From Acidimicrobiia bacterium (lineage in GTDB: Bacteria; Actinomycetota; Acidimicrobiia; IMCC26256; PALSA-610): DNA of 64,000 bases. The notes beneath the pieces are model-generated. The model did no database searches. It worked only from the letters and a program-made list of their open reading frames with translations, and had not been told where the DNA came from. The stretch is taken from contig JAOSJK010000001.1 of the NCBI GenBank assembly GCA_027494135.1, forward strand, positions 475,378 to 539,377, read 5' to 3'. Positions 26,333-35,319 of the stretch are shown one piece after another (the stretch's first letter is position 1; each line of letters begins with the position of its first letter). The translations under genes were made by a program, and so were the position numbers.

Positions 26333-27255
26333 TTGAACCTCGACACCCCGGTAGCCCTGGCGGGCCTCCTGGTCGGGTTCCTGGTCGGCCTCACCGGCAT
26401 GGGGGCGGGGCGTTGATGACCCCGATCCTCGTCCTGTTCTTCGGAATCGATCCTCTGGCCGCCATCTCGAGCGACCTCGTCGCCTCGTTCTTCATGAAGC
26501 CGATCGGCGGCGGTGTGCACTTCCGCCGGGGCACGGTGAACCTCCACCTCGTGCGCTGGCTCGTGGTCGGCTCGATACCCGCGGCGTTCACCGGAGTCCT
26601 GCTCCTCGACCTGCTAGGTGCCACCGAGGTCCAGGATCGCCTGAAGACGATGCTCGGAGCGGTCCTCCTGGTAGCCGCCACGGCCATGGTCGTGCGGGGA
26701 CTGCTGAGCCGGGGCAAGTCGACGATCCCCGGCGCGCTCACGATCAGGCCCCTGCCGACCGTCTGCATCGGCGTCGTCGGCGGCCTCATCGTCGGGATGA
26801 CCTCGGTCGGGTCCGGGTCCCTGATGATCGTGATGCTCATGCTGCTCTACCCGACGATCTCCGGGGCGGAGCTGGTGGGCACAGACCTCGTGCAGGCGAT
26901 CCCGCTCGTCGGCGCGGCGTCGCTGGGGCACATCTTCTTCGGCGACCTGCAGATGGGGCTCACCGGCTCGCTGCTCGTCGGCTGCCTCCCCGGCGTCTAC
27001 CTGGGTGCCCGGGTCTCCTCACGCGCACCGGACCACGTGATCCGGCCCGTGCTCATCGTAGTGCTCACCGCTTCGGCGCTGAAGCTGCTCGGCGTGAGCA
27101 ACGCCGTCGTCGGCATCCTGGTCGGGCTGTCAGCGGCGGCCGGCCTGATCGTCGCTCTGCGTCATGCGGCGCGATCGCGCTCCTCGATCGCGACCGAGCC
27201 CATCACGTCACCGACCGACGTCGCCAGCGCGACGTCCATTCCAGAGACGACGTAG
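26333..27255 (+). CDS. TSUP (TauE/SafE) family membrane transporter, one frameshift
   Basis: Second TSUP protein of the window, about 307 residues, starting at TTG 26333 with GGAGG 5 bp upstream. The first membrane segment ends in GLLVGFLVGLTGMGAG; the frame then breaks near 26408 in a ggggcgggg run and resumes with LMTPILVLFFGIDPLAAISSDL. The second half has GGLIVGMTSVGSGSLMIVMLMLLYP, matching the family's repeated half. The last 31 residues read antisense through the end of the cyclophilin gene, a 94-bp convergent overlap; the true stop may be earlier if another error is present. The substrate is unknown. The shared upstream region suggests control by the divergent Rrf2 protein. Confidence 0.8.
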
Positions 27256-27641
27256 CCGAAGAGGTTGTACGCCTTCTGGAGCTTGCGGACGCAGTCGTCG
27301 GTGCAGATGAAGAACTGAGATCCGTTCGTGTTCGGACCGGCGTTGGCCATTGCGACCGCGCCCAGCGTGTACTCACCGAGAACCGGCTCGTCGTCGAAGC
27401 GGTAGGCGGGACCGCCGCGGCCGGTCCCTTCGGGGCACCCACCCTGGATGACGAAGTCGGGCACCACGCGGTGGAACGTCAGGTTGTCGTAGAAGCCCTG
27501 TCGGGCCAGTGCGACGAAGTTGTTGACGGACTTCGGCGCCAGATGCGGATCGAGGTCCATGACGATCGCGCCGCGCTCGGTGGTGATGGTCGCGCGGTAG
27601 ATCTTGCTCTCGTCGATTCTCCATTGCGGGGGCTGAGACAC
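27162..27641 (-). CDS. Peptidyl-prolyl cis-trans isomerase, cyclophilin type
   Basis: A 159-aa cytoplasmic cyclophilin catalysing proline isomerisation. GTG 27641 is chosen because AGGAG lies 6 bp upstream; a longer frame to 27689 has no such signal. Core motifs are APKSVNNFVALARQGFYDNLTFHRVVPDFVIQ (with the active-site FHR), GRGGPAYRFDDE, and AMANAGPNTNGSQFFI. The Trp that binds cyclosporin in eukaryotic enzymes is replaced. No membrane or signal segment. Its stop lies 94 bp inside the convergent TSUP frame, and it lies just downstream of the ccm operon, possibly on the same transcript. Confidence 0.9.
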   Translation of the reverse strand: MSQPPQWRIDESKIYRATITTERGAIVMDLDPHLAPKSVNNFVALARQGFYDNLTFHRVVPDFVIQGGCPEGTGRGGPAYRFDDEPVLGEYTLGAVAMANAGPNTNGSQFFICTDDCVRKLQKAYNLFGYVVSGMDVALATSVGDVMGSVAIEERDRAA

Positions 27642-27685
27642 TTGGGCTCCTGGTGCTCGTCGGTCGGGATACGGGCGGGCCGGGC

Positions 27686-28767
27686 TCACGGCGTCGTCGT
27701 CGGCGACTCCTCCACCGCACGGGCGAGCGCCCCGAGGACGACCTCACGCATCGGGTCGTCCTCCGGCGTCAACTGAAGGTAGCGCTGGAAGTAGGGGATC
27801 GCAGACTCGGCGTCGCCCTCGATGTCGTAGAGCACCAGCCCCTTGAACACCTGGGCGTCCGGGTACTCGTCGTCGAGGCGTATCGCACGGTCTATTCGCT
27901 GGTGCGCGCCGTCGAGGAGGAGCCTCCGCCCGCTCCCACGCGTCGCGGACTCGGCCGAGAGGGCGATCAGCCATCCGGCGTATGCGTCCGGCTCGGGCTG
28001 CGCCGGGTCGATCGCAGCGGCGGCGTCGAACTGACGGATCGCCTCCAGACGGAACGTCTCGTCGTCGCTCGCGAGGAACCGTGCGTACGCGATCCGGGCT
28101 GCGTAGTCGTCGGGAGCCGCGTCGACCGCCGCGGACAGCGAGCGCGCCGCTCGTCCCTGCTCGGCACGCGCGCCTCTGATCCGGCACCGCCGGGCGTCCG
28201 GTCTCCTGCCGTGACCGCGATCGCCGCGCCCGACCCGGCAGCGACGATCGTAAGCACCGCTACCGCGATGATGCGGCGCCGCCCGCCCGGTCGGTGCACC
28301 TGGGCTCGTCCTCGTCGGAGGGCGAACGCGATGCCACCGGCTCCGGCAACGAGCACGGCGACCGGCAGCCCCCAGACGATCGCTCCGAGCCCACCGCCCT
28401 CGGGCCTGAGGAGAATCGTCTCGCCGTAGAGCGCGACATAGGAGGCCCGGATCTCTCCGTCGCTCTCGCCTGCCTCGATGCGCTCCCTCACGTCGGCGCG
28501 GATCGCCTCCGACGAGGGATCGTTGCTGTCGGCCACCGAGAGCCCCTGGCAGGTCGGGCACCGCAGCTCGCGGGTGAGGCGGCCGGCGCGAGCCGCCGCG
28601 GAGTCGTCCGGGGCAGATCGGACTGCGACAACCGAGAGCGACAGCGCGAGCAGCGCCGCCAGCGCCAACCAGGGAGCGATCAGGCGCCACCGACGGGAGG
28701 CGCTCCCCGGCGCGGGGTCCGACGGTGTCGTGACCTCGGACGCGGCGGTCACCACCTCTCCGGTCAC
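27686..28767 (-). CDS. ccmH: CcmH fused to CcmI-like TPR domain, one frameshift
   Basis: Last gene of the cytochrome c maturation operon. GTG 28767 overlaps the ccmG stop (GTGA). After one membrane segment the CcmH thiol-redox motif LRCPTCQGLSVADS appears, then GETILLRPEGGGLGAIVWGLPVAVL and a further membrane segment. Following a frame break near 28170 the C-terminus is a TPR array (AARIAYARFLASDDETFRLEAIRQFDAA; YPDAQVFKGLVLYDIEGDAESAIPYFQRYL). CcmH reduces the apocytochrome CXXCH cysteines; CcmI binds apocytochrome through TPRs. The two are separate proteins in alpha-proteobacteria but fused in E. coli CcmH. Joined length about 360 residues. Confidence 0.87.
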
Positions 28768-29303
28768 TGTCCGAGCCCACGCGCCACCGCGAGCATCTCC
28801 TCCAGGCGCGCGACCGAGGCCGGCCCGATGTGCACACCGGTCACGATCCCGTCCGGCCCGACGAAGAACGTCTCCGGCTGGCCCGTTGTGCCGAACGCGA
28901 GCGCGGAGCGGTTCTCGGGATCCAGGGCGACGATCCATTCGACGCCTTCATCCTCGACGTAGTCGCGCGCGGCCTTCTCGGTGTCGTCGCGCACGATGCC
29001 GATCATCTCGAAGTCACGATCGTCACGGTGCCGTTCGTAGAACTCCACCAGCGCGGGGTGCTCTTGGCGACACGGCACGCACCACGAGTTCCAGAAGTTC
29101 ACGAGGTACGAGCGACCCGCGAGGTCGTCGCTGCTCACGCCGGCGCCGTCGAGGGTGGGAAGATCGAAGACCGGCACCTCCTTGCCGAGCAGGCGCCCAC
29201 CGGTCGACTCGTCGTCGGCGCCGACTAGCACAACGAACACGACGCCCAGCAGGAGCGCTACGACGCCTGCCGTGATCGCGATCCAGCGCGTGGGGTGCTT
29301 CAC
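28764..29303 (-). CDS. ccmG: CcmG/ResA-type thioredoxin-like thiol-disulfide oxidoreductase
   Basis: A 179-aa protein with an N-terminal membrane anchor (ITAGVVALLLGVVFVVLVGA) and an outward-facing thioredoxin fold. The active site is NFWNSWCVPCRQEHP (WCVPC), and the cis-Pro loop TTGQPETFFVG follows. It would supply electrons to CcmH/apocytochrome c cysteines before haem attachment. ATG 29303 overlaps the ccmF stop by 4 bp and its own stop overlaps the ccmH start, so these genes are translationally coupled. The electron donor (CcdA/DsbD) is not in this window. Confidence 0.9.
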   Translation of the reverse strand: MKHPTRWIAITAGVVALLLGVVFVVLVGADDESTGGRLLGKEVPVFDLPTLDGAGVSSDDLAGRSYLVNFWNSWCVPCRQEHPALVEFYERHRDDRDFEMIGIVRDDTEKAARDYVEDEGVEWIVALDPENRSALAFGTTGQPETFFVGPDGIVTGVHIGPASVARLEEMLAVARGLGQ

Positions 29304-31345
29304 GAGACGGGCTCCATCGCCCCGCCGGCCGGCGAGTCCAGCGTCGACCGCGCCGGCGATTCCACCGGCGATTCCACCGGTGCCGGCGCGCGTCGCGACG
29401 CGCGCTGAGCCGGCAGCAGGGAGACCAGCACTCCGAGGCCCATGACCGCACCGCCCACCCAGAGCCAGAGCACGAGCGGGTTGACCGCTACTCCCAGCGC
29501 GATGCGGCTCTCGTTGGGCGACGAGACGAGTGTCAGGTACAGATCGCGCAGCAGGCCCGTACGCACCGACGGTGTACCGATCCCGCCCGCGAAGTTCGGG
29601 TAGGTGGAGATCGCCGGCGAGTACACACCGAGGTCGTCACCACCCCTCTCGACCTTGATGTCGGCCTTGATGGTCGTCTTCTGCGCATCGGCATCGACGG
29701 CGCGCCCGAGATAGGTGACCGCGTAACCGGCGACGGTCGCCGACTCGCCCCGATCCAGGCGCACCTCGCGCTTGGTCGAGTACCCCGACGACGCAGCGAT
29801 CGCCACGGCGATCAGCACGACCCCGGCGTGCACGATCAGGCCACCGTAGAGCCGGGGACGGCCGAGCACGGTTGCGGGGATCGCCTTCAGCAGCGGCTCC
29901 CCGTCGGAGCGCCGGCGAGAGCGGACCCCGGCGACCATCCTGTCGACGATCCCGGCGAGAGCGAAGGCGGCGAGACCGAACGTGAGCACCTGTGCCACTC
30001 CGCGCACACCGACCAGCGCCGCGATCGCGATCGTCGAGCCCCCGATCCATGCCGGCACGAGGAGCCTGCGGTTCAGCACCTCGCCGCTAGCTCCTCGCCA
30101 GGGGAGCAGCGGCGCGACGGCCATCAGGAAGAGGATCGCCATGCCGAGCGGCGCGGTCATGCGGTCGAAGTACGGCTCACCCACCGACACCTGACGATCC
30201 TGAAGTGCCTCTGCGAGCAGCGGGTACACCGTTCCGAGGAGCACTACGAGGGCGAACGCGGAGAAGACGAGGTTGTTGGCCAGGAACGCCGATTCCCGCG
30301 ACGCCGGCGACGCAACTCGCCCCTCGCCGCGCAACGCGTCGCCGCGCCACGCGATGAGCCCTACGCCCACCAGCACAGAGACCCCGAGGAACCCGAGGAG
30401 CCAGGGGCCGATCGACGAGCGCGAGAAGGCGTGGACCGAAGCGACGACTCCCGACCGGGTGAGGAACGTGCCCAGGATCGTCAGGCAGAACGTCGCGATG
30501 ACCAGCGAGAGGTTCCACACGCGCAGCATCCCCTGCCGCTCCCGCGCCATCACCGAGTGGAGGAAGGCGGTGCCCGTGATCCACGGCAGGAGCGACGCGT
30601 TCTCGACCGGATCCCAGGCCCAGTAGCCGCCCCAGCCGAGAACCTCGTACGACCACCATGCGCCGAGGATGACACCCCCGGTGAGGAAGCCCCATGCGAT
30701 CAGGGTCGCCCGACGGGTGTCGGAGAGCCACTCCTCGCCCACGCGCCCCGTGACCAGGCCGGCGATGCCGAACGCGAACGGGATGGTGAAGCCGACGTAG
30801 CCGAGGTAGAGCATCGGAGGGTGGAACGCCATCAGGGGGTGGTTCTGCAGAAGGGGGTTCGGGCCCTCACCGTCGAGCGGGATCGCTCCTGCGATCCGCG
30901 TGAACGGGTTGGCCGCGACGAGCATGACCACGAAGAAGAACGCGACCACGACCATCGCTGTCAGCGTCGCCCATCCGACGATCGGGTCGTCGGCGCGGGA
31001 GCGGAATCGGTGGACGGTCCAGCCCGCGTAGCCGGCGACAAAGAGCGTCCACAGGAGGATCGAGCCCTCGAGCGCGCCCCACAGCGCGGTGAAGGTGTAG
31101 AGGCCCGGCGTGGCGCGCGCAACGTTGCCCGCGACGTACTCGATCGAGAAGTCGTGGGAGAAGAGAGCCCACTCCATGACACCGAAGGCCGCTACGGCCG
31201 CGCCGAACGCCAGGGCGACGCCCCGCCGGCCGGCCCGGAGCATTCGCTCGTCGCGCCTCGGCAGGCCTACGGCGAACATCACGACCGCGTAGAGGCTCGC
31301 CACCGCGCCGAGCCAGACTGCGGCAGTGCCGAGCGCGACCCTCAC
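29300..31345 (-). CDS. ccmF: Cytochrome c haem lyase subunit CcmF
   Basis: A 681-aa polytopic membrane protein starting at GTG 31345. It contains the haem-handling WWD-type domain, WSYEVLGWGGYWAWDPVENASLLPW, and conserved CcmF stretches such as NPLLQNHPLMAFHPPMLYLGYVGF and LTRSGVVASVHAFS. About 14-15 membrane segments are predicted and the C-terminal periplasmic loop (IKADIKVERGGDDLGVYSP) is as in other CcmF proteins. It is intact, with no frame error. CcmF with CcmH ligates haem, delivered by CcmE, to apocytochrome c. Its start overlaps the ccmE end by 4 bp. Confidence 0.95.
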   Translation of the reverse strand: MRVALGTAAVWLGAVASLYAVVMFAVGLPRRDERMLRAGRRGVALAFGAAVAAFGVMEWALFSHDFSIEYVAGNVARATPGLYTFTALWGALEGSILLWTLFVAGYAGWTVHRFRSRADDPIVGWATLTAMVVVAFFFVVMLVAANPFTRIAGAIPLDGEGPNPLLQNHPLMAFHPPMLYLGYVGFTIPFAFGIAGLVTGRVGEEWLSDTRRATLIAWGFLTGGVILGAWWSYEVLGWGGYWAWDPVENASLLPWITGTAFLHSVMARERQGMLRVWNLSLVIATFCLTILGTFLTRSGVVASVHAFSRSSIGPWLLGFLGVSVLVGVGLIAWRGDALRGEGRVASPASRESAFLANNLVFSAFALVVLLGTVYPLLAEALQDRQVSVGEPYFDRMTAPLGMAILFLMAVAPLLPWRGASGEVLNRRLLVPAWIGGSTIAIAALVGVRGVAQVLTFGLAAFALAGIVDRMVAGVRSRRRSDGEPLLKAIPATVLGRPRLYGGLIVHAGVVLIAVAIAASSGYSTKREVRLDRGESATVAGYAVTYLGRAVDADAQKTTIKADIKVERGGDDLGVYSPAISTYPNFAGGIGTPSVRTGLLRDLYLTLVSSPNESRIALGVAVNPLVLWLWVGGAVMGLGVLVSLLPAQRASRRAPAPVESPVESPARSTLDSPAGGAMEPVS

Positions 31346-31848
31346 CTCGGCGGCCCCGACGTTGCCGCCGCGGATCCGTCGACGCCTTCGGGGTGCTCGC
31401 CGCAGTCGTCGAGGCTCTCGCTCTCGGGCGAGTACTCCTCGCCGTGCTTGATCAGCAGTCGATCCGAGAGGAAGGCGCCGGCACCCCAGTGCCCCTCGAC
31501 GACCACGGGCGCGCACTCCTCGAATAGGTCGGGCGGATCACCTGAATGGTCCACCTCGGCGGTCGTGCCACCCTCTACGAGCTCGAAGCGCACGCCGGTG
31601 TCGGTCTCGACTATCGAGCCGGGTACGACGGTCCCCCCCATTCGGAAGCGCCTGGTACCGAGATCGGCGCGCTCCTCGACGGCCTCCGACACCGGCTTCA
31701 GGTAGACGAGGTTCTTCGCGAGACCACCGACGAGCATCCACACGATGACGCCCACACAGACGAGCGCCGCCACGACCCACCGAACCCTGAGTCGTCGCCG
31801 CGGACTGCCCGGGTCTGTGGGCGCAGGCGCGGCCGGCACATCAGCCAC
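31342..31848 (-). CDS. ccmE: Cytochrome c haem chaperone CcmE
   Basis: A 168-aa protein with a proline-rich N-terminus, one membrane anchor (WVVAALVCVGVIVWMLVGG) and an outward beta-barrel domain. The haem-attachment histidine lies in LLIKHGEEYSP, equivalent to LAKHDENYTP in proteobacterial CcmE; this is the His form rather than the Cys form known from archaea. GTG 31848 is chosen; it overlaps the ccmD end by 8 bp, and a longer frame to 31923 would overlap more. The tail after the haem motif is extended and acidic. Confidence 0.9.
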   Translation of the reverse strand: MADVPAAPAPTDPGSPRRRLRVRWVVAALVCVGVIVWMLVGGLAKNLVYLKPVSEAVEERADLGTRRFRMGGTVVPGSIVETDTGVRFELVEGGTTAEVDHSGDPPDLFEECAPVVVEGHWGAGAFLSDRLLIKHGEEYSPESESLDDCGEHPEGVDGSAAATSGPPR

Positions 31849-31978
31849 GGGGCTGCTCCGTGCCCGCACCCGACCGGCGGGCACGCCGCAGTCGCACGCC
31901 GAGCCACGCGACGTATGCGGCAAGGACGCCGCCCGTCAGCGCGAATCCGGCGATCACGTATCCACCGTTGTCGTCCAT
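31841..31978 (-). CDS. ccmD: Haem exporter subunit CcmD
   Basis: A 45-aa single-span membrane protein: MDDNGGYVIAGFALTGGVL, then a membrane segment and a basic tail (RLRRARRSG), the expected CcmD layout. Its ATG overlaps the ccmC stop by one base (TGATG) and it overlaps ccmE by 8 bp. CcmD stabilises the CcmC-haem-CcmE complex. It is too short for most gene finders, but its position and topology make the call firm. Confidence 0.85.
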   Translation of the reverse strand: MDDNGGYVIAGFALTGGVLAAYVAWLGVRLRRARRSGAGTEQPRG

Positions 31979-32766
31979 CAGACGGTCACCGCGCTCTCTC
32001 CGGTCTCGATCCGCTCGGCGATCGCGTTCGCCAGCTCGCGCTCCTCCAGCCCCTCCTGCATCTCCGCCAGCTGGGTACGGCTCCTCACCAGGTACACGTA
32101 CAGAATCGTGAACGCGACCACGCTCCACAGCAGGGTCCAGGCCATCGTCCCGGTGATGTTCGTCTCCAGCTTCGGATTGAAGACGGTGGCCTCCTGGTGG
32201 AGCGTCTCCCACCAGGTCACCGAGAAGTGGACGACAGGGACGTCGGCGAACGCGATCAGCGCCGCGATCGCGCACCGCCGACCCCGCTCGTCGGGACTGT
32301 CGCCGGTGCGCCTCAGAGCCAGGTAGCCCAGGTAGAGGAAGAGCAGCACCGCCGTCGTCGTGAGCCTCGCGTCCCACTCCCACCACGTCCCCCACACCGG
32401 CCTGCCCCAGAGCGAGCCGAGGGCGAGCGTGAGAGCTGTGAAGACGACTCCCACCTCCGCCGACGCGCCGGCGACCAGATCCCACTTCACGGATCTGGTC
32501 CGAGGCCAGAGCCACAGAACAGATGCGACCGCCGTCACGGTGAACGCCAGGTAGGCGAGCCACGCCGCCGGGACGTGTATGTACATCAGGCGTTGGGCGT
32601 CGCCCTGGTTGGCGTCGGCCGGTGCGACCCACAGGGCCAGTACGGCCTGCACACCGAGTGCCAGCACCGTCGCCGCCCCCAGTACCGACCAGCGAGGGAC
32701 GCGCGCGGCTCCGGGGCGAGCACCGCCCGAGTGCGCGGACCCGTCGGGCGAGTAGGTGGACGTCAC
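31978..32766 (-). CDS. ccmC: Haem exporter / CcmE holo-formation protein CcmC
   Basis: A 262-aa six-span membrane protein starting at GTG 32766. It carries the tryptophan-rich haem-binding motif WGRPVWGTWWEWDARLT and flanking conserved segments (RLMYIHVPAAWLAYLAF with a haem-ligand His; DVPVVHFSVTWWETLHQ with the second). It loads haem onto CcmE. The start overlaps the ccmB stop by 4 bp. The C-terminus (RSRTQLAEMQEGLEERELANAI) is a soluble helix. Confidence 0.93.
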   Translation of the reverse strand: MTSTYSPDGSAHSGGARPGAARVPRWSVLGAATVLALGVQAVLALWVAPADANQGDAQRLMYIHVPAAWLAYLAFTVTAVASVLWLWPRTRSVKWDLVAGASAEVGVVFTALTLALGSLWGRPVWGTWWEWDARLTTTAVLLFLYLGYLALRRTGDSPDERGRRCAIAALIAFADVPVVHFSVTWWETLHQEATVFNPKLETNITGTMAWTLLWSVVAFTILYVYLVRSRTQLAEMQEGLEERELANAIAERIETGESAVTV

Positions 32767-33437
32767 GATTCCTCCAGCAACGGGCCGAACACCAGGACCC
32801 CGATCGTCGTAGCCATGAGCGCGAAGACTCCGAGCAGCTCGACCCATGGCCACGCCTCCGACGTGACACCGCCCAGAGCGGCCTCGAACGCCCTCGTGCC
32901 GCCGAGCATCACGGGAGCGACGAAAGGGAGCACGAGCAGGGGCACGAGCGTCTCACGGGCCCGGAGTCCCGCCGCCAGCACCCCGTAGACGCTACCGGTC
33001 GCCGCCAGGCCGGTGGTCGCGGCCAGCGAGGCGAGGAGAAGGGCCGGGCCGCCGGTCACCCGCACGTCGTAGAGGATCACCACTCCGGCACCGAGCACGA
33101 CCTCCAGCGCCAGCAGCTCGACCACGACGGCCGCCGTCTTGCCCAGGAAGATCGCCGCCGGGTCGATACCCGAGAGGCGGAGCCCGTCGCGCGCCCCGTT
33201 GTCGGCCTCGATCGCGAACGCACGTGAGACGGCGAGCAACGAGGCGAGCAGCACGGCGATCCAGAAGAGGCCGGGGGCCACCCTGGGGAGCAGGCCGCGG
33301 TCGGGGTCGAGCGCGAATGCGAACAGGACGAGGACGATCCCCCCGAAGGGGAGGACCTGAGCGAACACCACCCGCGATCGCGCCTCTATCCGCAGATCCT
33401 TGCCCGCAACGAGCACGGCCTCGCGCAAGAGCCTCAT
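32763..33437 (-). CDS. ccmB: Haem ABC exporter permease CcmB
   Basis: A 224-aa membrane protein with six predicted segments, starting at ATG 33437. The conserved N-terminal KDLRIEARSR and the FAIEADNGARDGLRLSGIDPAAIFLGK segment identify CcmB. With CcmA it forms the ABC unit that uses ATP to release holo-CcmE from CcmC. It overlaps ccmA and ccmC by 4 bp each. No frame errors are seen. Confidence 0.93.
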   Translation of the reverse strand: MRLLREAVLVAGKDLRIEARSRVVFAQVLPFGGIVLVLFAFALDPDRGLLPRVAPGLFWIAVLLASLLAVSRAFAIEADNGARDGLRLSGIDPAAIFLGKTAAVVVELLALEVVLGAGVVILYDVRVTGGPALLLASLAATTGLAATGSVYGVLAAGLRARETLVPLLVLPFVAPVMLGGTRAFEAALGGVTSEAWPWVELLGVFALMATTIGVLVFGPLLEES

Positions 33438-34099
33438 GGCGCGCTCGACCGGCGAGGCACCGCGGCGACCTCGCGCGTCCGTCCGGCGACGACGGCGACC
33501 TCACGGTGCGCCAGAGCCCTTGCCCTGTCGAGCTCGTGCGACGCGATGAGCACCGTCCGCCCCTCTGCGGGCGCCGCGGAGACGATGCCGTCGAGCACCT
33601 CGCGGCCATCGGCGTCGAGGCCGGCGTGCGGCTCGTCGAGCAGCAACAGCCTCGGCCCACGCGCGAACGCAACTGCCAGCGCGAGGCGCCGCTTCTGCCC
33701 GGCAGAGAGGCGGCTGTGCTGCACCCCGGCGACGCGCGCCAGCCCCAACCTCTCCAGCGACTCGTCACCGGCCGACGCGCTCCTTCCGGCGGAACGCGCC
33801 GCGAAGCGCAGATTCTCCGAGACCGTCAGATCGTCGTAACAGAAGGTCTCGTGCCCGACGAGCGACAACGAGCGACGTGCCCCCCGACGATCGCGGGCCA
33901 GGTCGTGACCGAGAACTGTGGCCGACCCGGTGTGCAGGGGGACCAGCCCCGCGATTAGGCGCAGCAACGTCGACTTGCCGGCGCCGTTCGGGCCGGACAA
34001 CAGCACTATCTCGCCGTCGTCGACCTCGAGGTCGGCGCCGGCGAGCGCCGGGAAGCGGCCGAGCAGACAGACAGCCGACCGAATGGACGCGACGGGCAA
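33434..34099 (-). CDS. ccmA: Haem ABC exporter ATPase CcmA
   Basis: A 221-aa ABC ATPase, first gene of the operon. TTG 34099 is chosen because GGAGG lies 7 bp upstream. Motifs: Walker A SGPNGAGKSTLLRLIAG, Q-loop region SLVGHETFCYDDLTV, signature RLSAGQKRRLALAVAF, Walker B LLLLDEPHAGLD, and the switch His in IASHELDRA. It is divergent from the sortase gene at 34230 with 130 bp between, which should contain the ccm promoter. Confidence 0.9.
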   Translation of the reverse strand: MPVASIRSAVCLLGRFPALAGADLEVDDGEIVLLSGPNGAGKSTLLRLIAGLVPLHTGSATVLGHDLARDRRGARRSLSLVGHETFCYDDLTVSENLRFAARSAGRSASAGDESLERLGLARVAGVQHSRLSAGQKRRLALAVAFARGPRLLLLDEPHAGLDADGREVLDGIVSAAPAEGRTVLIASHELDRARALAHREVAVVAGRTREVAAVPRRSSAP

Positions 34100-34229
34100 G
34101 AGTGCCCTCCGGGACCCGAGTGCGGAACCCCGCGATTCTACGGACGTGCAGCTACCCCCGGCGAACCGGGCACGCTGCGAGCGTTCTCCTCGATCGAAGC
34201 GCCCGGGCACACCGGTAGGCTGACCCACC

Positions 34230-35221
34230 ATGCGCTCGACCATCGCAGCCGTAGGACGGGTGCTCGTGACACTCGGACTGCTGATCCTGCTCTTCGTCGG
34301 CTACCAGCTCTGGGGAACAGGCTTCTTCCAGGCGCGCACAGGACCGACTCGAAGGTGAGTTCGCCGACCTCCTCGACCAGATCTCCACGACCGCCCCTAC
34401 GGACCCGGCGACCACGACGACCACCGCCGACACCACTCCGCCGGACGAGCCGACCACGACGACGGGTGCGCCCCCCGAGACGACCACCACCACTCTCCCG
34501 GGGCTGCAGCTCCCGACCATCGAGCGGGGTGACCCGATAGCGAAGATCCAGATTCCCAGGATCGACATCGACTCGATCGTGGTGCAGGGCACCGACCGCG
34601 ACGACCTGAAGAACGGCCCCGGCCACTACCCCGCCACCCCCTGCCGGGGCAGATCGGCAACGCGGCGATCGCCGGGCACCGCACAACCTACGGCGCGCCC
34701 TTCAACCGCCTCGACGAGCTCGAGGCCGGTGACTTCATCCTCACGCAGAGCCTCGTCGGCGAGTACGTGTACGTGGTGACCGAGCTGCTCGTCGTCGCAC
34801 CGACCGAGGTGAGTGTGGTGGCCGACACCCCCGGTGAGCCATGGCTCACCCTCACGACCTGCAACCCGGAGTTCTCCGCGCGCGAGCGCCTGGTCGTCAA
34901 GGCGAAGATGGTCGAGGAGCGCAGCGATCGGCCCACGCGCCCGACGCCAAGACCGCGATCCGAACCTTCGAACGACACCGACCCCGACGCCGGTGCACTG
35001 CCCGACGAGCAGTCGCTCGAGTCGGGCCTCGCAGGCGACTCCGGCAGCAGGGCCCCCGCCGCGCTCTGGGGGTTCCTGGCCGCCGTATCGGGCCTTATCT
35101 GGTGGTGGGCCTTCCGTCGCTGGCGCCATCCTCTGACCTGGCTCGGCGGCGTCGCCCCGTTCCTGGTGGTGCTCTTCGTCTTCTACATGTACCTGGAGCG
35201 CACGCTCCCCGCCGGCTACTA
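34230..35221 (+). CDS. Class E-like sortase, two frameshifts
   Basis: Membrane-anchored transpeptidase. An N-terminal membrane segment (VLVTLGLLILLFVGYQLW) is followed by a Thr/Pro-rich linker and the sortase barrel: AKIQIPRIDIDSIVVQG, catalytic His in AIAGHRTTYGAPF, catalytic Cys in LTTCNPEFS and Arg in ARERLVV, the TLTTC form common in class E. Two C-terminal membrane segments (LWGFLAAVSGLIWWWAF; FLVVLFVFYMYL) follow. The frame breaks near 34350 and 34640. Joined length is about 330 residues. No LPxTG-type substrate gene is recognisable in the window, so the target is unknown. Confidence 0.85.
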
Positions 35222-35319
35222 GGGCCCGGCGCGGCGTCTCCGTCAGCGGCGACGGACGGTTGCCCGACGACACGATCACACCAACGTGCCGGCCCCTGTC
35301 CCCCGGTACTCTCGGGTCG

